From: Chitinophaga sp. HK235
Lineage (GTDB): Bacteria > Bacteroidota > Bacteroidia > Chitinophagales > Chitinophagaceae
Reading direction: 5' to 3'
Length of the DNA: 64,000 nucleotides
Assembly (NCBI RefSeq): GCF_018255755.1
Contig: NZ_CP073766.1
Coordinates: 2,790,001 to 2,854,000, forward strand
The notes beneath the pieces were generated by a model. That model saw nothing but the letters and a program-made list of their open reading frames with translations. It did not search any database and was not told the DNA's origin. The translations under genes were made by a program, and so were the position numbers. Positions 1-7,243 of this stretch are shown piece after piece (within the stretch, counting starts at the first letter, position 1; every line of letters begins with the position of its first letter).

Positions 1-664
1 AATCACCAGTACTTTGACCCACACCCCGGTCGTCCACTCTCAGTACAGCAATACCCGCACGGGTGAGGTAATCTGCCAGTACAAGAAATACTTTATGCGT
101 AAAGATAGTTTCGTTACGGTCGTTGGGGCCGGAACCAGAGATAAGCACCACTGCCGGAAAACGACTGCCCGCAGGAGGTAAGCTGAGCGTGCCTGCCAGC
201 GATACGCCTGCAGCTTTATTAGTGAATACAACTTCCTCTTCCCGGTATGGCAGGGGCGGAATAGGCTCCTGTGGCCTTCTCAGCTTGGGCACCGGCAGCG
301 CGGCGGTTTTAGTAAGATTCAATGTGAACTTACGCTTATCATTCATCACCAGAAAACCTGCGATCGTACTATCATTTACCAGATGTCCCTCAAAGTGTGT
401 ACTCAGTGTTGGAATATCCATTTGTAAATCCTTACCTGTAACACGGAGGTTTTCTACTTTTATATTGAAGTTCTTCTGATTAATGATGTGCATGAGTGAG
501 TTCAGCCTGCCTTGCATATCTTCAAAGATTTCAAAGGCTACCTGCGGCGGATCTGCTTCTTCCAGTTTTAGCGTACCTATCCAAACACCTTTTACATTTT
601 GCGCCTGCAGAGAGAAAGAGATAGTAACAAGCAACAACAATAATAATGTGCAATTCGATTTCAT
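1..664 (-). CDS. Secreted alpha/beta hydrolase, 5' part only
   Basis: The gene starts at 664 and runs off the left edge, so about 221 N-terminal residues are visible. It opens with a signal peptide (MKSNCTLLLLLLVTIS, cleavage near LQAQ). Next comes a roughly 120-residue beta-rich region beginning VKGVWIGTLKLEE, and then the start of an alpha/beta hydrolase fold. The fold is recognised by the oxyanion-side motif GSGPNDRNE and by RVDDRGVGQS. The catalytic Ser, Asp and His should lie beyond the edge. It belongs to the secreted S9-like hydrolases common in Bacteroidota; the substrate is unknown. It is divergent from the kinase gene at 842. Confidence 0.8.
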   Translation of the reverse strand, partial: MKSNCTLLLLLLVTISFSLQAQNVKGVWIGTLKLEEADPPQVAFEIFEDMQGRLNSLMHIINQKNFNIKVENLRVTGKDLQMDIPTLSTHFEGHLVNDSTIAGFLVMNDKRKFTLNLTKTAALPVPKLRRPQEPIPPLPYREEEVVFTNKAAGVSLAGTLSLPPAGSRFPAVVLISGSGPNDRNETIFTHKVFLVLADYLTRAGIAVLRVDDRGVGQSTGD

Positions 665-841
665 GTTTTTTTCCACAAACTTAGCTGCCCTCCGCGCATC
701 AATGGTGGCTAATCCGCAAACAACACGCTCCGATATTTACAAAGAGGCATTCTTACTTTCAATGCAGTTCACATAAGAAAAACATATGTTCATCAATTCT
801 TCAAAAGAAATAACAGGAATACCATTATTTTCATCACCCAT

Positions 842-1903
842 ATGCAGCACTTGAAAAAAAGACGGATTGAAATAGCCATTCATATTGCCATCTGGATAGG
901 CGGCTATTTGTTTTTTGCGCTGGTAGCCAATACCATTGGCGTTTTCAGCAATACACAACAAACACTTTTTTATCCGCTGACAATTGGAACACTGATCAAT
1001 GCAGTCCTGTTTTATACGGCCGCATTGGTTGTAATTCCCAGGTATGCGGCCGCAAAAAGAATAAAAATGCTGATATTATTGCTGATATTACTTTTTACCG
1101 GTATTACCTTCCTGAAGTCCGTCATCGATTTTCTCTTTTTTTCCAGTATTGTATCCACAGAAAAAGAACCATTCATTGAACAGATAGCCATTAATGCCAT
1201 ATTTGATTTTATTCTGCTCAGCATGGCCATGGCATACGGTTTTATCCGTACATGGCTGAAGAAGGAAGCGCAACAACAGGTGATACTGCAGGAAAAGCTG
1301 ATGACAGAACTGAATTTTCTGAAGGCACAAATCAACCCGCACTTTCTTTTCAACACATTAAATACAGCTTATGCCAGTGCTACCTTGTATGGAGATGAAC
1401 GCACTGCCGGCATTATAGATAAACTGAGTTACCTGATCCGGTACATGTTGTACGAAAGCAATGAAGACCGGGTCCCACTACAGCAGGAAATCGGATACCT
1501 GGAAAATTTAATTGAGCTGCAGCAACATCGGCTCTCCGACGAAATCAATGCTGATATCAGGTTCCAGCATCATGTGGACAATCAGCATTATATTGCTCCG
1601 CTGCTGTTACTGCCCTTTGTGGAGAATGCTTTCAAACACGGCATCCGGCTGGATGACCCTTCTTATATTCACATAATGTTGCAGGTGGCTGAAAACAAAT
1701 TACTGTTCTCTGTAAAAAACAGTATGGGTGCTGTGCCTATGACGGAGCCGCATATCGGTGGTGTAGGACTTGATAACGTAAAAAAAAGACTGGCTTTGCT
1801 GTATCCATCCAGCCACCAGCTGCATATCCGTCAGGATGATCAACACTTTGACATATTGCTGGAGATAAAACTGAATACCCATGAAATGTATAGTGGTAGA
1901 TGA
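842..1903 (+). CDS. LytS-type sensor histidine kinase
   Basis: This is a membrane sensor kinase of the His_kinase (PF06580) class. The first 140 or so residues hold about four hydrophobic helices (for example WIGGYLFFALVANTIG and ILLLILLFTGITF). A short linker leads to the phosphoacceptor motif QINPHFLFNTLN with His167. The C-terminal ATPase part carries the N-box-like PFVENAFKHG and the glycine motif GGVGLDNVKKRL. There is no large extracytoplasmic domain, so the signal is probably sensed in or at the membrane. The 3' end overlaps the response regulator gene by 23 bp, which indicates a translationally coupled pair. The length is normal for the family. Confidence 0.93.
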   Translation: MQHLKKRRIEIAIHIAIWIGGYLFFALVANTIGVFSNTQQTLFYPLTIGTLINAVLFYTAALVVIPRYAAAKRIKMLILLLILLFTGITFLKSVIDFLFFSSIVSTEKEPFIEQIAINAIFDFILLSMAMAYGFIRTWLKKEAQQQVILQEKLMTELNFLKAQINPHFLFNTLNTAYASATLYGDERTAGIIDKLSYLIRYMLYESNEDRVPLQQEIGYLENLIELQQHRLSDEINADIRFQHHVDNQHYIAPLLLLPFVENAFKHGIRLDDPSYIHIMLQVAENKLLFSVKNSMGAVPMTEPHIGGVGLDNVKKRLALLYPSSHQLHIRQDDQHFDILLEIKLNTHEMYSGR

Positions 1904-2567
1904 TGAGCCTTTTGCCCTGGCCCTTACACAGCGATATATCGAACAAACACCGCTGCTGCAATTGTCGGGCAGATTTACCAACCCATACAAGGCTATGGAC
2001 TATCTATTGCGGGAAGAAGTGGATCTTTTATTCCTCGATATTAATATGCCGGGCTTATCCGGCATGCATTTGCTGGCGTCATTGCCTGTACCGCCCATGG
2101 TGATTTTCACAACTGCCTATCCCGAATTTGGTGCGGAAAGTTATGACTACAATGCACTCGACTACCTGTTAAAACCCATCAACTATCCGCGTTTTCTCAA
2201 AGCTGTCAATAAAGCTATTGCAGCAACGAACACCAAACCCGCCAACACCAGACCTTCAGAGGAAATAATCATTAAAAGCGGGCAGCAACTACACAGAATA
2301 AAAACAGATACCATTCTGTACATAGAAGCCGCCGGGAACTATATGTGCTTTCATACACAAGAGAAGAAACTACTCGCCCTGATGAATATGAGTGAACTGC
2401 TGGAATTATTGCCTGCACAGGATTTCATCAGAATACACAAATCATATGTCATATCCCTGCCTCATGTAACCATGTATGAAAAAAATATGGTGAGCTTACA
2501 ACAGGTATCATTACCGGTAGGCATGACCTACCGGCAACAGTTTCTGGATCGGTTGAATAAAAAATAA
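1881..2567 (+). CDS. LytTR-family response regulator
   Basis: This is the response regulator partner of the upstream kinase. The receiver domain occupies residues 1-120, with the acidic pair at VVDDEPF, the phosphoacceptor Asp53 in FLDINMPG, a Thr in FTTAYPEF and the Lys in YLLKPINY. Residues 130-228 form a LytTR DNA-binding domain (IIKSGQQLHRIKTDTILYIE, and later FIRIHKSYVIS). LytTR proteins bind direct repeats upstream of their targets. Its targets are not evident here, although the neighbouring hydrolase and esterase genes are candidates. It converges on the esterase gene with an 8-bp gap. Confidence 0.95.
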   Translation: MKCIVVDDEPFALALTQRYIEQTPLLQLSGRFTNPYKAMDYLLREEVDLLFLDINMPGLSGMHLLASLPVPPMVIFTTAYPEFGAESYDYNALDYLLKPINYPRFLKAVNKAIAATNTKPANTRPSEEIIIKSGQQLHRIKTDTILYIEAAGNYMCFHTQEKKLLALMNMSELLELLPAQDFIRIHKSYVISLPHVTMYEKNMVSLQQVSLPVGMTYRQQFLDRLNKK

Positions 2568-2575
2568 ATTACCAT

Positions 2576-3430
2576 TTATTTCTGATAGGCTGTTTTGGGA
2601 TAAATCATCTTAAATGCATTATACACCGATTGATGCATCATGGTAGCATGTACTTCATCCGGTAAATAATCATAAAACACGGTCGTCTCCGCACCTCCGT
2701 ATTTTTTCAGCAGATCACGCAAAGCGACTGCATCCTCATGCATGATAATGTTTTCATCCTTGTTACAGGCGCCGATGTATACATTTACCTTCGTTTTGTT
2801 TTTTGCTGCCAATAGTGCGGGGGCTTCCTTTAAAAGTAATTCATTTCCCCACCAGAGGCTTGGGCTCATGATGACATAGGTATCAAAAAGGTCTCTATGC
2901 TTCAGCAGGATCTCTGTAGCCAGCAACCCCGCAAAAGACTCTCCGATAACAGTTTTATGATGATTGGTTTTGTAATTTCCATCAATATAAGGCTGCAGTT
3001 CTGTGGCAATAAATTTGATATAATTGGCAGACCCACCGTAACTTGGCAGCTGCTCTTTTTTAAATCCCATCTTCTTTAAAAAATCCAGATTTTCAACAGC
3101 AAAGGAACAATCTCTTCTCCGGTCGGTATTTTCAATGCCTACCACAATTGATTTGGGGAAACGATTGATCCAGGGTTGTGTATTAAACCGAATGATACCG
3201 GTGATATGAAAAAAATCTTCTTCAACCCCACCATCAATAATATAAATAACCGGATACTGCGTAGTATCGTTGGGGTTATATCCTTCCGGCAAATAGATAT
3301 TTATCTTTCTCTTCTCATTTAAAACCTTCGATTGAATTTCCTTGCTGTGGCCGATGACGATGGCATTTTCGGACTGCGCAAAAGAGAAAGTGCTGATGAA
3401 TAATAACAGAATGATGATACTTCTTTTCAT
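2576..3430 (-). CDS. Secreted esterase, enterochelin-esterase-like
   Basis: This 284-residue alpha/beta hydrolase of the esterase D/Fes type (PF00756) has a signal peptide (MKRSIIILLLFISTFSFAQS). It shows the family layout: an opening strand with INIYLPEGY, PVIYIIDGG, then the nucleophile elbow GESFAG, where the Ser is catalytic, followed by SPSLWW. A late Asp and the His in DEVHATMM would complete the triad. Family members hydrolyse esters, including siderophore esters, but no siderophore genes are nearby, so the substrate is left open. The protein is probably periplasmic. Confidence 0.88.
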   Translation of the reverse strand: MKRSIIILLLFISTFSFAQSENAIVIGHSKEIQSKVLNEKRKINIYLPEGYNPNDTTQYPVIYIIDGGVEEDFFHITGIIRFNTQPWINRFPKSIVVGIENTDRRRDCSFAVENLDFLKKMGFKKEQLPSYGGSANYIKFIATELQPYIDGNYKTNHHKTVIGESFAGLLATEILLKHRDLFDTYVIMSPSLWWGNELLLKEAPALLAAKNKTKVNVYIGACNKDENIIMHEDAVALRDLLKKYGGAETTVFYDYLPDEVHATMMHQSVYNAFKMIYPKTAYQK

Positions 3431-3458
3431 TGATTAATAGTTATTTCTTTCAGAATGT

Positions 3459-3830
3459 ATGGATGCTAAAGTAATTGAATTTACTGTATCTTACATCATT
3501 ACCCATCTACCTGAAAGTGATATAAAATATAAAATCAAAAAAGCCGCTACCTTACCTGTCAGTTATGATATCCGGACCATCGTGTCTGTATTGGGCAACG
3601 GCACCGGTCTCACCGCCCAGGATACAGTACCGTTTGCATTATGGTGCGCCGCCCATCATCTTGACAACTTCGAAGAAGCTATCTGGACCGCCGTTAGCGG
3701 GCTTGGCGACAGAGACACTATTGCAGCCATCGTCGGCAGTATTGTTGTTTTATATGCTCCGGAAAATACAGTCCCCGAAGAGTGGACTCAACGTGTGGAA
3801 AAGTTCGACACCTCCATGTTCTACAAATAG
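3459..3830 (+). pseudogene. Truncated ADP-ribosylglycohydrolase, C-terminal part
   Basis: The 123 codons match only the C-terminal half of an ADP-ribosylglycohydrolase (DraG/ARH fold). The signature is AQDTVPFALWCAAHHLD followed by SGLGDRDTIAAIVGSIV, where the GDxDT aspartates are metal ligands. Full-length family members have about 300 residues. The N-terminal half with the first metal-binding acidic residues is missing, and the reading frame closes a few codons upstream of the ATG. The fragment abuts the start of the divergent esterase gene. It is most likely a dead remnant of an enzyme that removes ADP-ribose from proteins or metabolites. Confidence 0.8.
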
Positions 3831-3940
3831 TCTATCTGCCTGAAACATAAGCTGGCAGGTTCTTCCCCCCAAATTAACCATAACAAAACGGAAGGATGCC
3901 TTGTTATTTATAACGTCACAACGATAGTACTCTCAAACAC

Positions 3941-4327
3941 ATGCATTTCTTCACCTCAAAATTTTTCATCATGGCAACTGCAGTTAAAACCGATACTATT
4001 TACGACACCAAATGGTCATTGGCCACCCTCGAAGGCAGGCCCGTTAATAACAACGACGACCCAATGATGGGCCCGGAAATGCCATTCTTTATCATATCAC
4101 AGGAAGGGGTATTGCAGGGCCGGTTTGGTCCGGCTCCAATAGCTGGTAATTCCAGGGTCACAGGCAATGACATTGAATTTATGGTAATTTACCCCAGAAT
4201 ATGGGCGGGTGATATCATTATGCGTTTACTGAGTTATATGCATTCTGTCACCAGATTTACGCTCAATGACAGCGAACTAAAGCTGTATAGCGAAGACATG
4301 GAATTAGCTACTTTTAAAGCTGTTTAA
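3941..4327 (+). CDS. META/HslJ-like small protein
   Basis: The protein has 128 residues, or 118 if translation starts at the internal ATG at 3971. It has no signal peptide. The pattern begins DTKWSLATLEGRPV and ends FTLNDSELKLYSEDMELATFKAV, which resembles the META/HslJ domain (W..L.G.P at the start, L.L....G.....F at the end). The match is recognised by eye and is moderate. The start at 3971 gives a more typical N-terminus (MATAVKTD). A strong hairpin terminator follows at once, so this is probably a single-gene unit. The function is unknown. Confidence 0.65.
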   Translation: MHFFTSKFFIMATAVKTDTIYDTKWSLATLEGRPVNNNDDPMMGPEMPFFIISQEGVLQGRFGPAPIAGNSRVTGNDIEFMVIYPRIWAGDIIMRLLSYMHSVTRFTLNDSELKLYSEDMELATFKAV

Positions 4328-4333
4328 TAACAG

Positions 4334-4376
4334 AAAAATCCAGTGCCTGTACTTTGTCATCAGTCACTGGATTTTT
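4334..4376 (+). terminator. Intrinsic terminator
   Basis: The stem AAAAATCCAGTG pairs with CACTGGATTTTT across a 19-base loop and ends in a T run. It closes the META-like gene and separates it from the sigma/CHAT operon. Confidence 0.85.
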
Positions 4377-4507
4377 ACTAAAAATAACTATGTCATCTTA
4401 TGCCAATTTTATCCAGCGTATAATGCTCTCCGTTAATCCCTCTCTCAGGCAAACATTTAATTTTATTTGAATTTTTTTTATGTATCTTGTATAGATCATT
4501 GGTAGTT

Positions 4508-5110
4508 ATGATCCGCTCATCCAATAGCAGCAGGGAGGAAGAAATTCTCCGCGGACTGCAGCAGGGAGGCCCCCGAAGACGCTCTTATGAAGAGCAGTTG
4601 TACCTGTTGTTTTATTACTTCATCCGTGAAGGGGTGCGTAAATATCGCCTCAACGAGGAAGACAGTGCCAGTGCCTATTCAGACACTATTATCAGTGTGA
4701 TAGATAATATCGTATATAACCGCTTTGAAGGCAGATCTTCCCTTAAATCATATATTTATCAGATTTTTTCCAATAAATGTGTTGACCTTAAAAGAAAAAC
4801 TACGACTAATAAAGAAAGGGTTCATCAAACACATGATCTGGATACATTCATTACCATGTTACCGGACAATGCCCGTAATGTAGTACAACAGCTGATAGAT
4901 AACAGCAATCATTCTCTGCTGGAGAAAAAAATGCAGGAAATAGGCGAGAAATGTAAACAGCTGCTACTGCTTTTTGAAGATGGTTATAGCGACCGGGATA
5001 TAGCCACTATGCTGGAATACAACTCGGCCGATGTTGCCAAAGTAAGCCGGCGCAGATGCATGGAAAAACTGAAAGAAAAAATGCTCCCTTTTAATCAATA
5101 CTATGAGTGA
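4508..5110 (+). CDS. ECF-type RNA polymerase sigma factor of the CHAT operon
   Basis: The protein has about 200 residues. The region after residue 30 (LYLLFYYFIREGVRKY, then the DSASAYSDTIISVI acidic stretch and RSSLKSYIYQIFSNKCVDLKRK) matches sigma region 2. The C-terminal helix-turn-helix (QLLLLFEDGYSDRDIATML, then VSRRRCMEKLKEKM) matches region 4. A TTG at 4487 would extend the frame by seven residues, but the ATG at 4508 gives a natural start. It overlaps the next gene by 8 bp and heads the four-gene operon with the membrane TPR protein, the subtilase and the TPR-CHAT protease. It probably directs transcription of this operon or of a stress regulon. Confidence 0.88.
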   Translation: MIRSSNSSREEEILRGLQQGGPRRRSYEEQLYLLFYYFIREGVRKYRLNEEDSASAYSDTIISVIDNIVYNRFEGRSSLKSYIYQIFSNKCVDLKRKTTTNKERVHQTHDLDTFITMLPDNARNVVQQLIDNSNHSLLEKKMQEIGEKCKQLLLLFEDGYSDRDIATMLEYNSADVAKVSRRRCMEKLKEKMLPFNQYYE

Positions 5111-5813
5111 TCTGGATTATATAGAAGATTACTTTACCGGTGTCTTATCACCGGAAGAGCGGCAGGTGTTTGAACAACGCTGTGCTGCCGAACAGACATT
5201 TGCCCGGGAAGTAGCTTTTTATCTGAGTAGCCGCACCCTGCTAAAGCAACAGCTCCACGAACAAAAACAACAGCAGTTTAAAGCGATAACACCTGCCCGC
5301 CCAAAAGTGAGACGGTTCCCGGCTTATCTCGCAGCTGCAGCTGTTTTGGCCGGCATACTGCTTGCCAGCTGGTGGCTCTTTATCAAACCGCCTTCCACTC
5401 AGCAGCTATCCGCCACCTATATCAGTGAGCACCTGCAGCAACTCAGTGTAACCATGCAGGGTAGTCCTGATAGCCTGCAAATGGGCATCACCGCCTATAA
5501 CAACAAAGCCTACGACCACGCCGAAAAAATATTCCTATCGCTCACCACACAGGAAGCCAGCGCCCCCGACGCTGTGAAATACCTGGGCCTCCTGTACCTC
5601 GTGACCAAAAAATATGATCCCGCTATCGTGCAGTTCGACCGGTTGATACAATACCCCATTTATGCCAACCCCGGGCCCTTTTATAAAGCACTGGCACTGC
5701 TGCAACGCGCCCTTCCGGGCGATGAACAACAGGCCGTAGCGCTGCTGCAGAAAGTACGCGACAACCAATTGCCCGGCAACCAACAAGCTATTGAATGGCT
5801 TAAACATATATAA
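5103..5813 (+). CDS. Membrane TPR protein, probable anti-sigma factor
   Basis: The 236 residues fall into three parts. A cytoplasmic N-terminal segment of about 65 residues (IEDYFTGVLSPEERQVFEQR) resembles the short helical anti-sigma zinc-finger-like regions that hold ECF factors. One transmembrane helix follows at about 72-92 (YLAAAAVLAGILLASWWLF). The rest is a periplasmic helical region with TPR-like repeats (AYNNKAYDHAEKIFLSL and LYLVTKKYDPAIVQFDRL). The 8-bp overlap with the sigma gene and the single-pass topology support an anti-sigma role. There is no FecR domain. The exposed periplasmic part is a plausible target for the downstream proteases. Confidence 0.75.
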   Translation: MSDLDYIEDYFTGVLSPEERQVFEQRCAAEQTFAREVAFYLSSRTLLKQQLHEQKQQQFKAITPARPKVRRFPAYLAAAAVLAGILLASWWLFIKPPSTQQLSATYISEHLQQLSVTMQGSPDSLQMGITAYNNKAYDHAEKIFLSLTTQEASAPDAVKYLGLLYLVTKKYDPAIVQFDRLIQYPIYANPGPFYKALALLQRALPGDEQQAVALLQKVRDNQLPGNQQAIEWLKHI

Positions 5814-5815
5814 TC

Positions 5816-7240
5816 ATGACATCTCGAAAGATGAACCCCTTCTTCTGGATTCTGGCAGTGATCATCCTGCTGATTATTATTCTATTGCTCCGGTACTGTA
5901 AAAGTCCGGCCACCCCTGGAAATCCCGGCTCACCTGCCGATGCTCCCCGTCATTATACCGATCAGTTGGTGGTCTTCTTTAAACACCGGCCCTCAGCCGC
6001 CGCATTAACCACCATCAAAACAAAAATGAAGGAAAACGGGATAGACACCTCCGCTATCACCACCCAACATTGTGATAACTGCGGAGACGCTGAAATAGAA
6101 CTGTGGCAAGCCCCTAAAATCGAAACATATGCCAATGCAGACCCCGTAAAAGGCGGCGCCAGCACCGGCACCAACAGTAATGGCGTTGGAGAAGACAGTC
6201 TCGCTTACTATACCCAGAACTATATCATCAGCTCTCCACCTGATATGCCCACCAAAACCCGGCGCGATTCCCTCTACATAAGACGCGGTACCGGCTCAGG
6301 CCCCTCACATAAAAATGATACCATAAAAGTGGCTATCCTGGATACCGGAATAGATCCCTACCTGATGAACTTCCCTGAATTTTTCTGGAAGAACCCCGGA
6401 GAAACGCCAGCCAACGGCAAAGACGATGAAGGCAACTGTCTCGCCGATGATATCAATGGCTGGAACTTTGTAGCCCATAACAATGTCCTCACCGACGATA
6501 GCTACAATGGCCATGGAACACATATAGCCTTGTTCATCCTCAACGAATTACGCCGCAGCAACACCAACACACTGCAGCTGATGACGCTGAAAACACACGA
6601 CCATAAAGCCGAAGGAAGCCTGTTTAATATCGTATGCGCACTCCTCTATGCAGCTAATAATGGTGCCAATGTTATTAATGCCAGCTGGGGATTTTATAGT
6701 CAGAATGCACCCTGGCATCCGCTGGATTCCGTTATCACACAACTGCTTGCAGAAAAAGGAATCCTCTTCATTACCGCTGCCGGCAATAAAATGGCAGCCG
6801 CAGATGACAGCGCCGTAAAAGCCGGTATACCGCTGGCCGCATTACGCAACCTGGATATACATCATTTCTACCCGGCATGTATAGGCGGCAGAAAAAACAA
6901 CATACTAGTAGTGACTACCACCGTAGATTCAATGGTAAGTCCCACTCAGAACCATTCCCAACAATACGTTGACCTGGGTGTACAGGCAGATACACTGGAA
7001 AGTGGCTTCCTCAAATTCCAGGTACCATTTATAACCGGACAACCGGTATTCGTGTCCGGCTCCTCTTTTGCCACCGCTATCGCTACCGGCAAAATCGCCG
7101 CCAACTGCTCGCCGGCATTGTTTAAAGGTGGACTGGAAAAAACAACATTTATCGACTCCCTCGGCGCAGACGTATTGCAGTCTGTCAAACTAATGCAAAA
7201 AGGACAAGTGAATCAGGGAAGATATATCAAACATCAATAA
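5816..7240 (+). CDS. Membrane-anchored S8 (subtilisin-like) serine protease
   Basis: The protein has 474 residues. An N-terminal transmembrane anchor lies at about 8-26 (FFWILAVIILLIIILLLRYC). A propeptide-like region follows at about 40-150 (DQLVVFFKHRPSAAALTTIK). The peptidase S8 domain carries the complete triad: Asp176 in ILDTGIDP, His233 in NGHGTHIAL and Ser417 in SGSSFATAIATG, with an oxyanion Asn in ITAAGNK. The extra CDNCGDAEIELW segment contains a cysteine pair that could form a disulfide. The anchor places the catalytic domain in the periplasm. The gene starts 2 bp after the TPR protein and ends 3 bp before the CHAT gene. Confidence 0.93.
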   Translation: MTSRKMNPFFWILAVIILLIIILLLRYCKSPATPGNPGSPADAPRHYTDQLVVFFKHRPSAAALTTIKTKMKENGIDTSAITTQHCDNCGDAEIELWQAPKIETYANADPVKGGASTGTNSNGVGEDSLAYYTQNYIISSPPDMPTKTRRDSLYIRRGTGSGPSHKNDTIKVAILDTGIDPYLMNFPEFFWKNPGETPANGKDDEGNCLADDINGWNFVAHNNVLTDDSYNGHGTHIALFILNELRRSNTNTLQLMTLKTHDHKAEGSLFNIVCALLYAANNGANVINASWGFYSQNAPWHPLDSVITQLLAEKGILFITAAGNKMAAADDSAVKAGIPLAALRNLDIHHFYPACIGGRKNNILVVTTTVDSMVSPTQNHSQQYVDLGVQADTLESGFLKFQVPFITGQPVFVSGSSFATAIATGKIAANCSPALFKGGLEKTTFIDSLGADVLQSVKLMQKGQVNQGRYIKHQ

Positions 7241-7243
7241 GGC

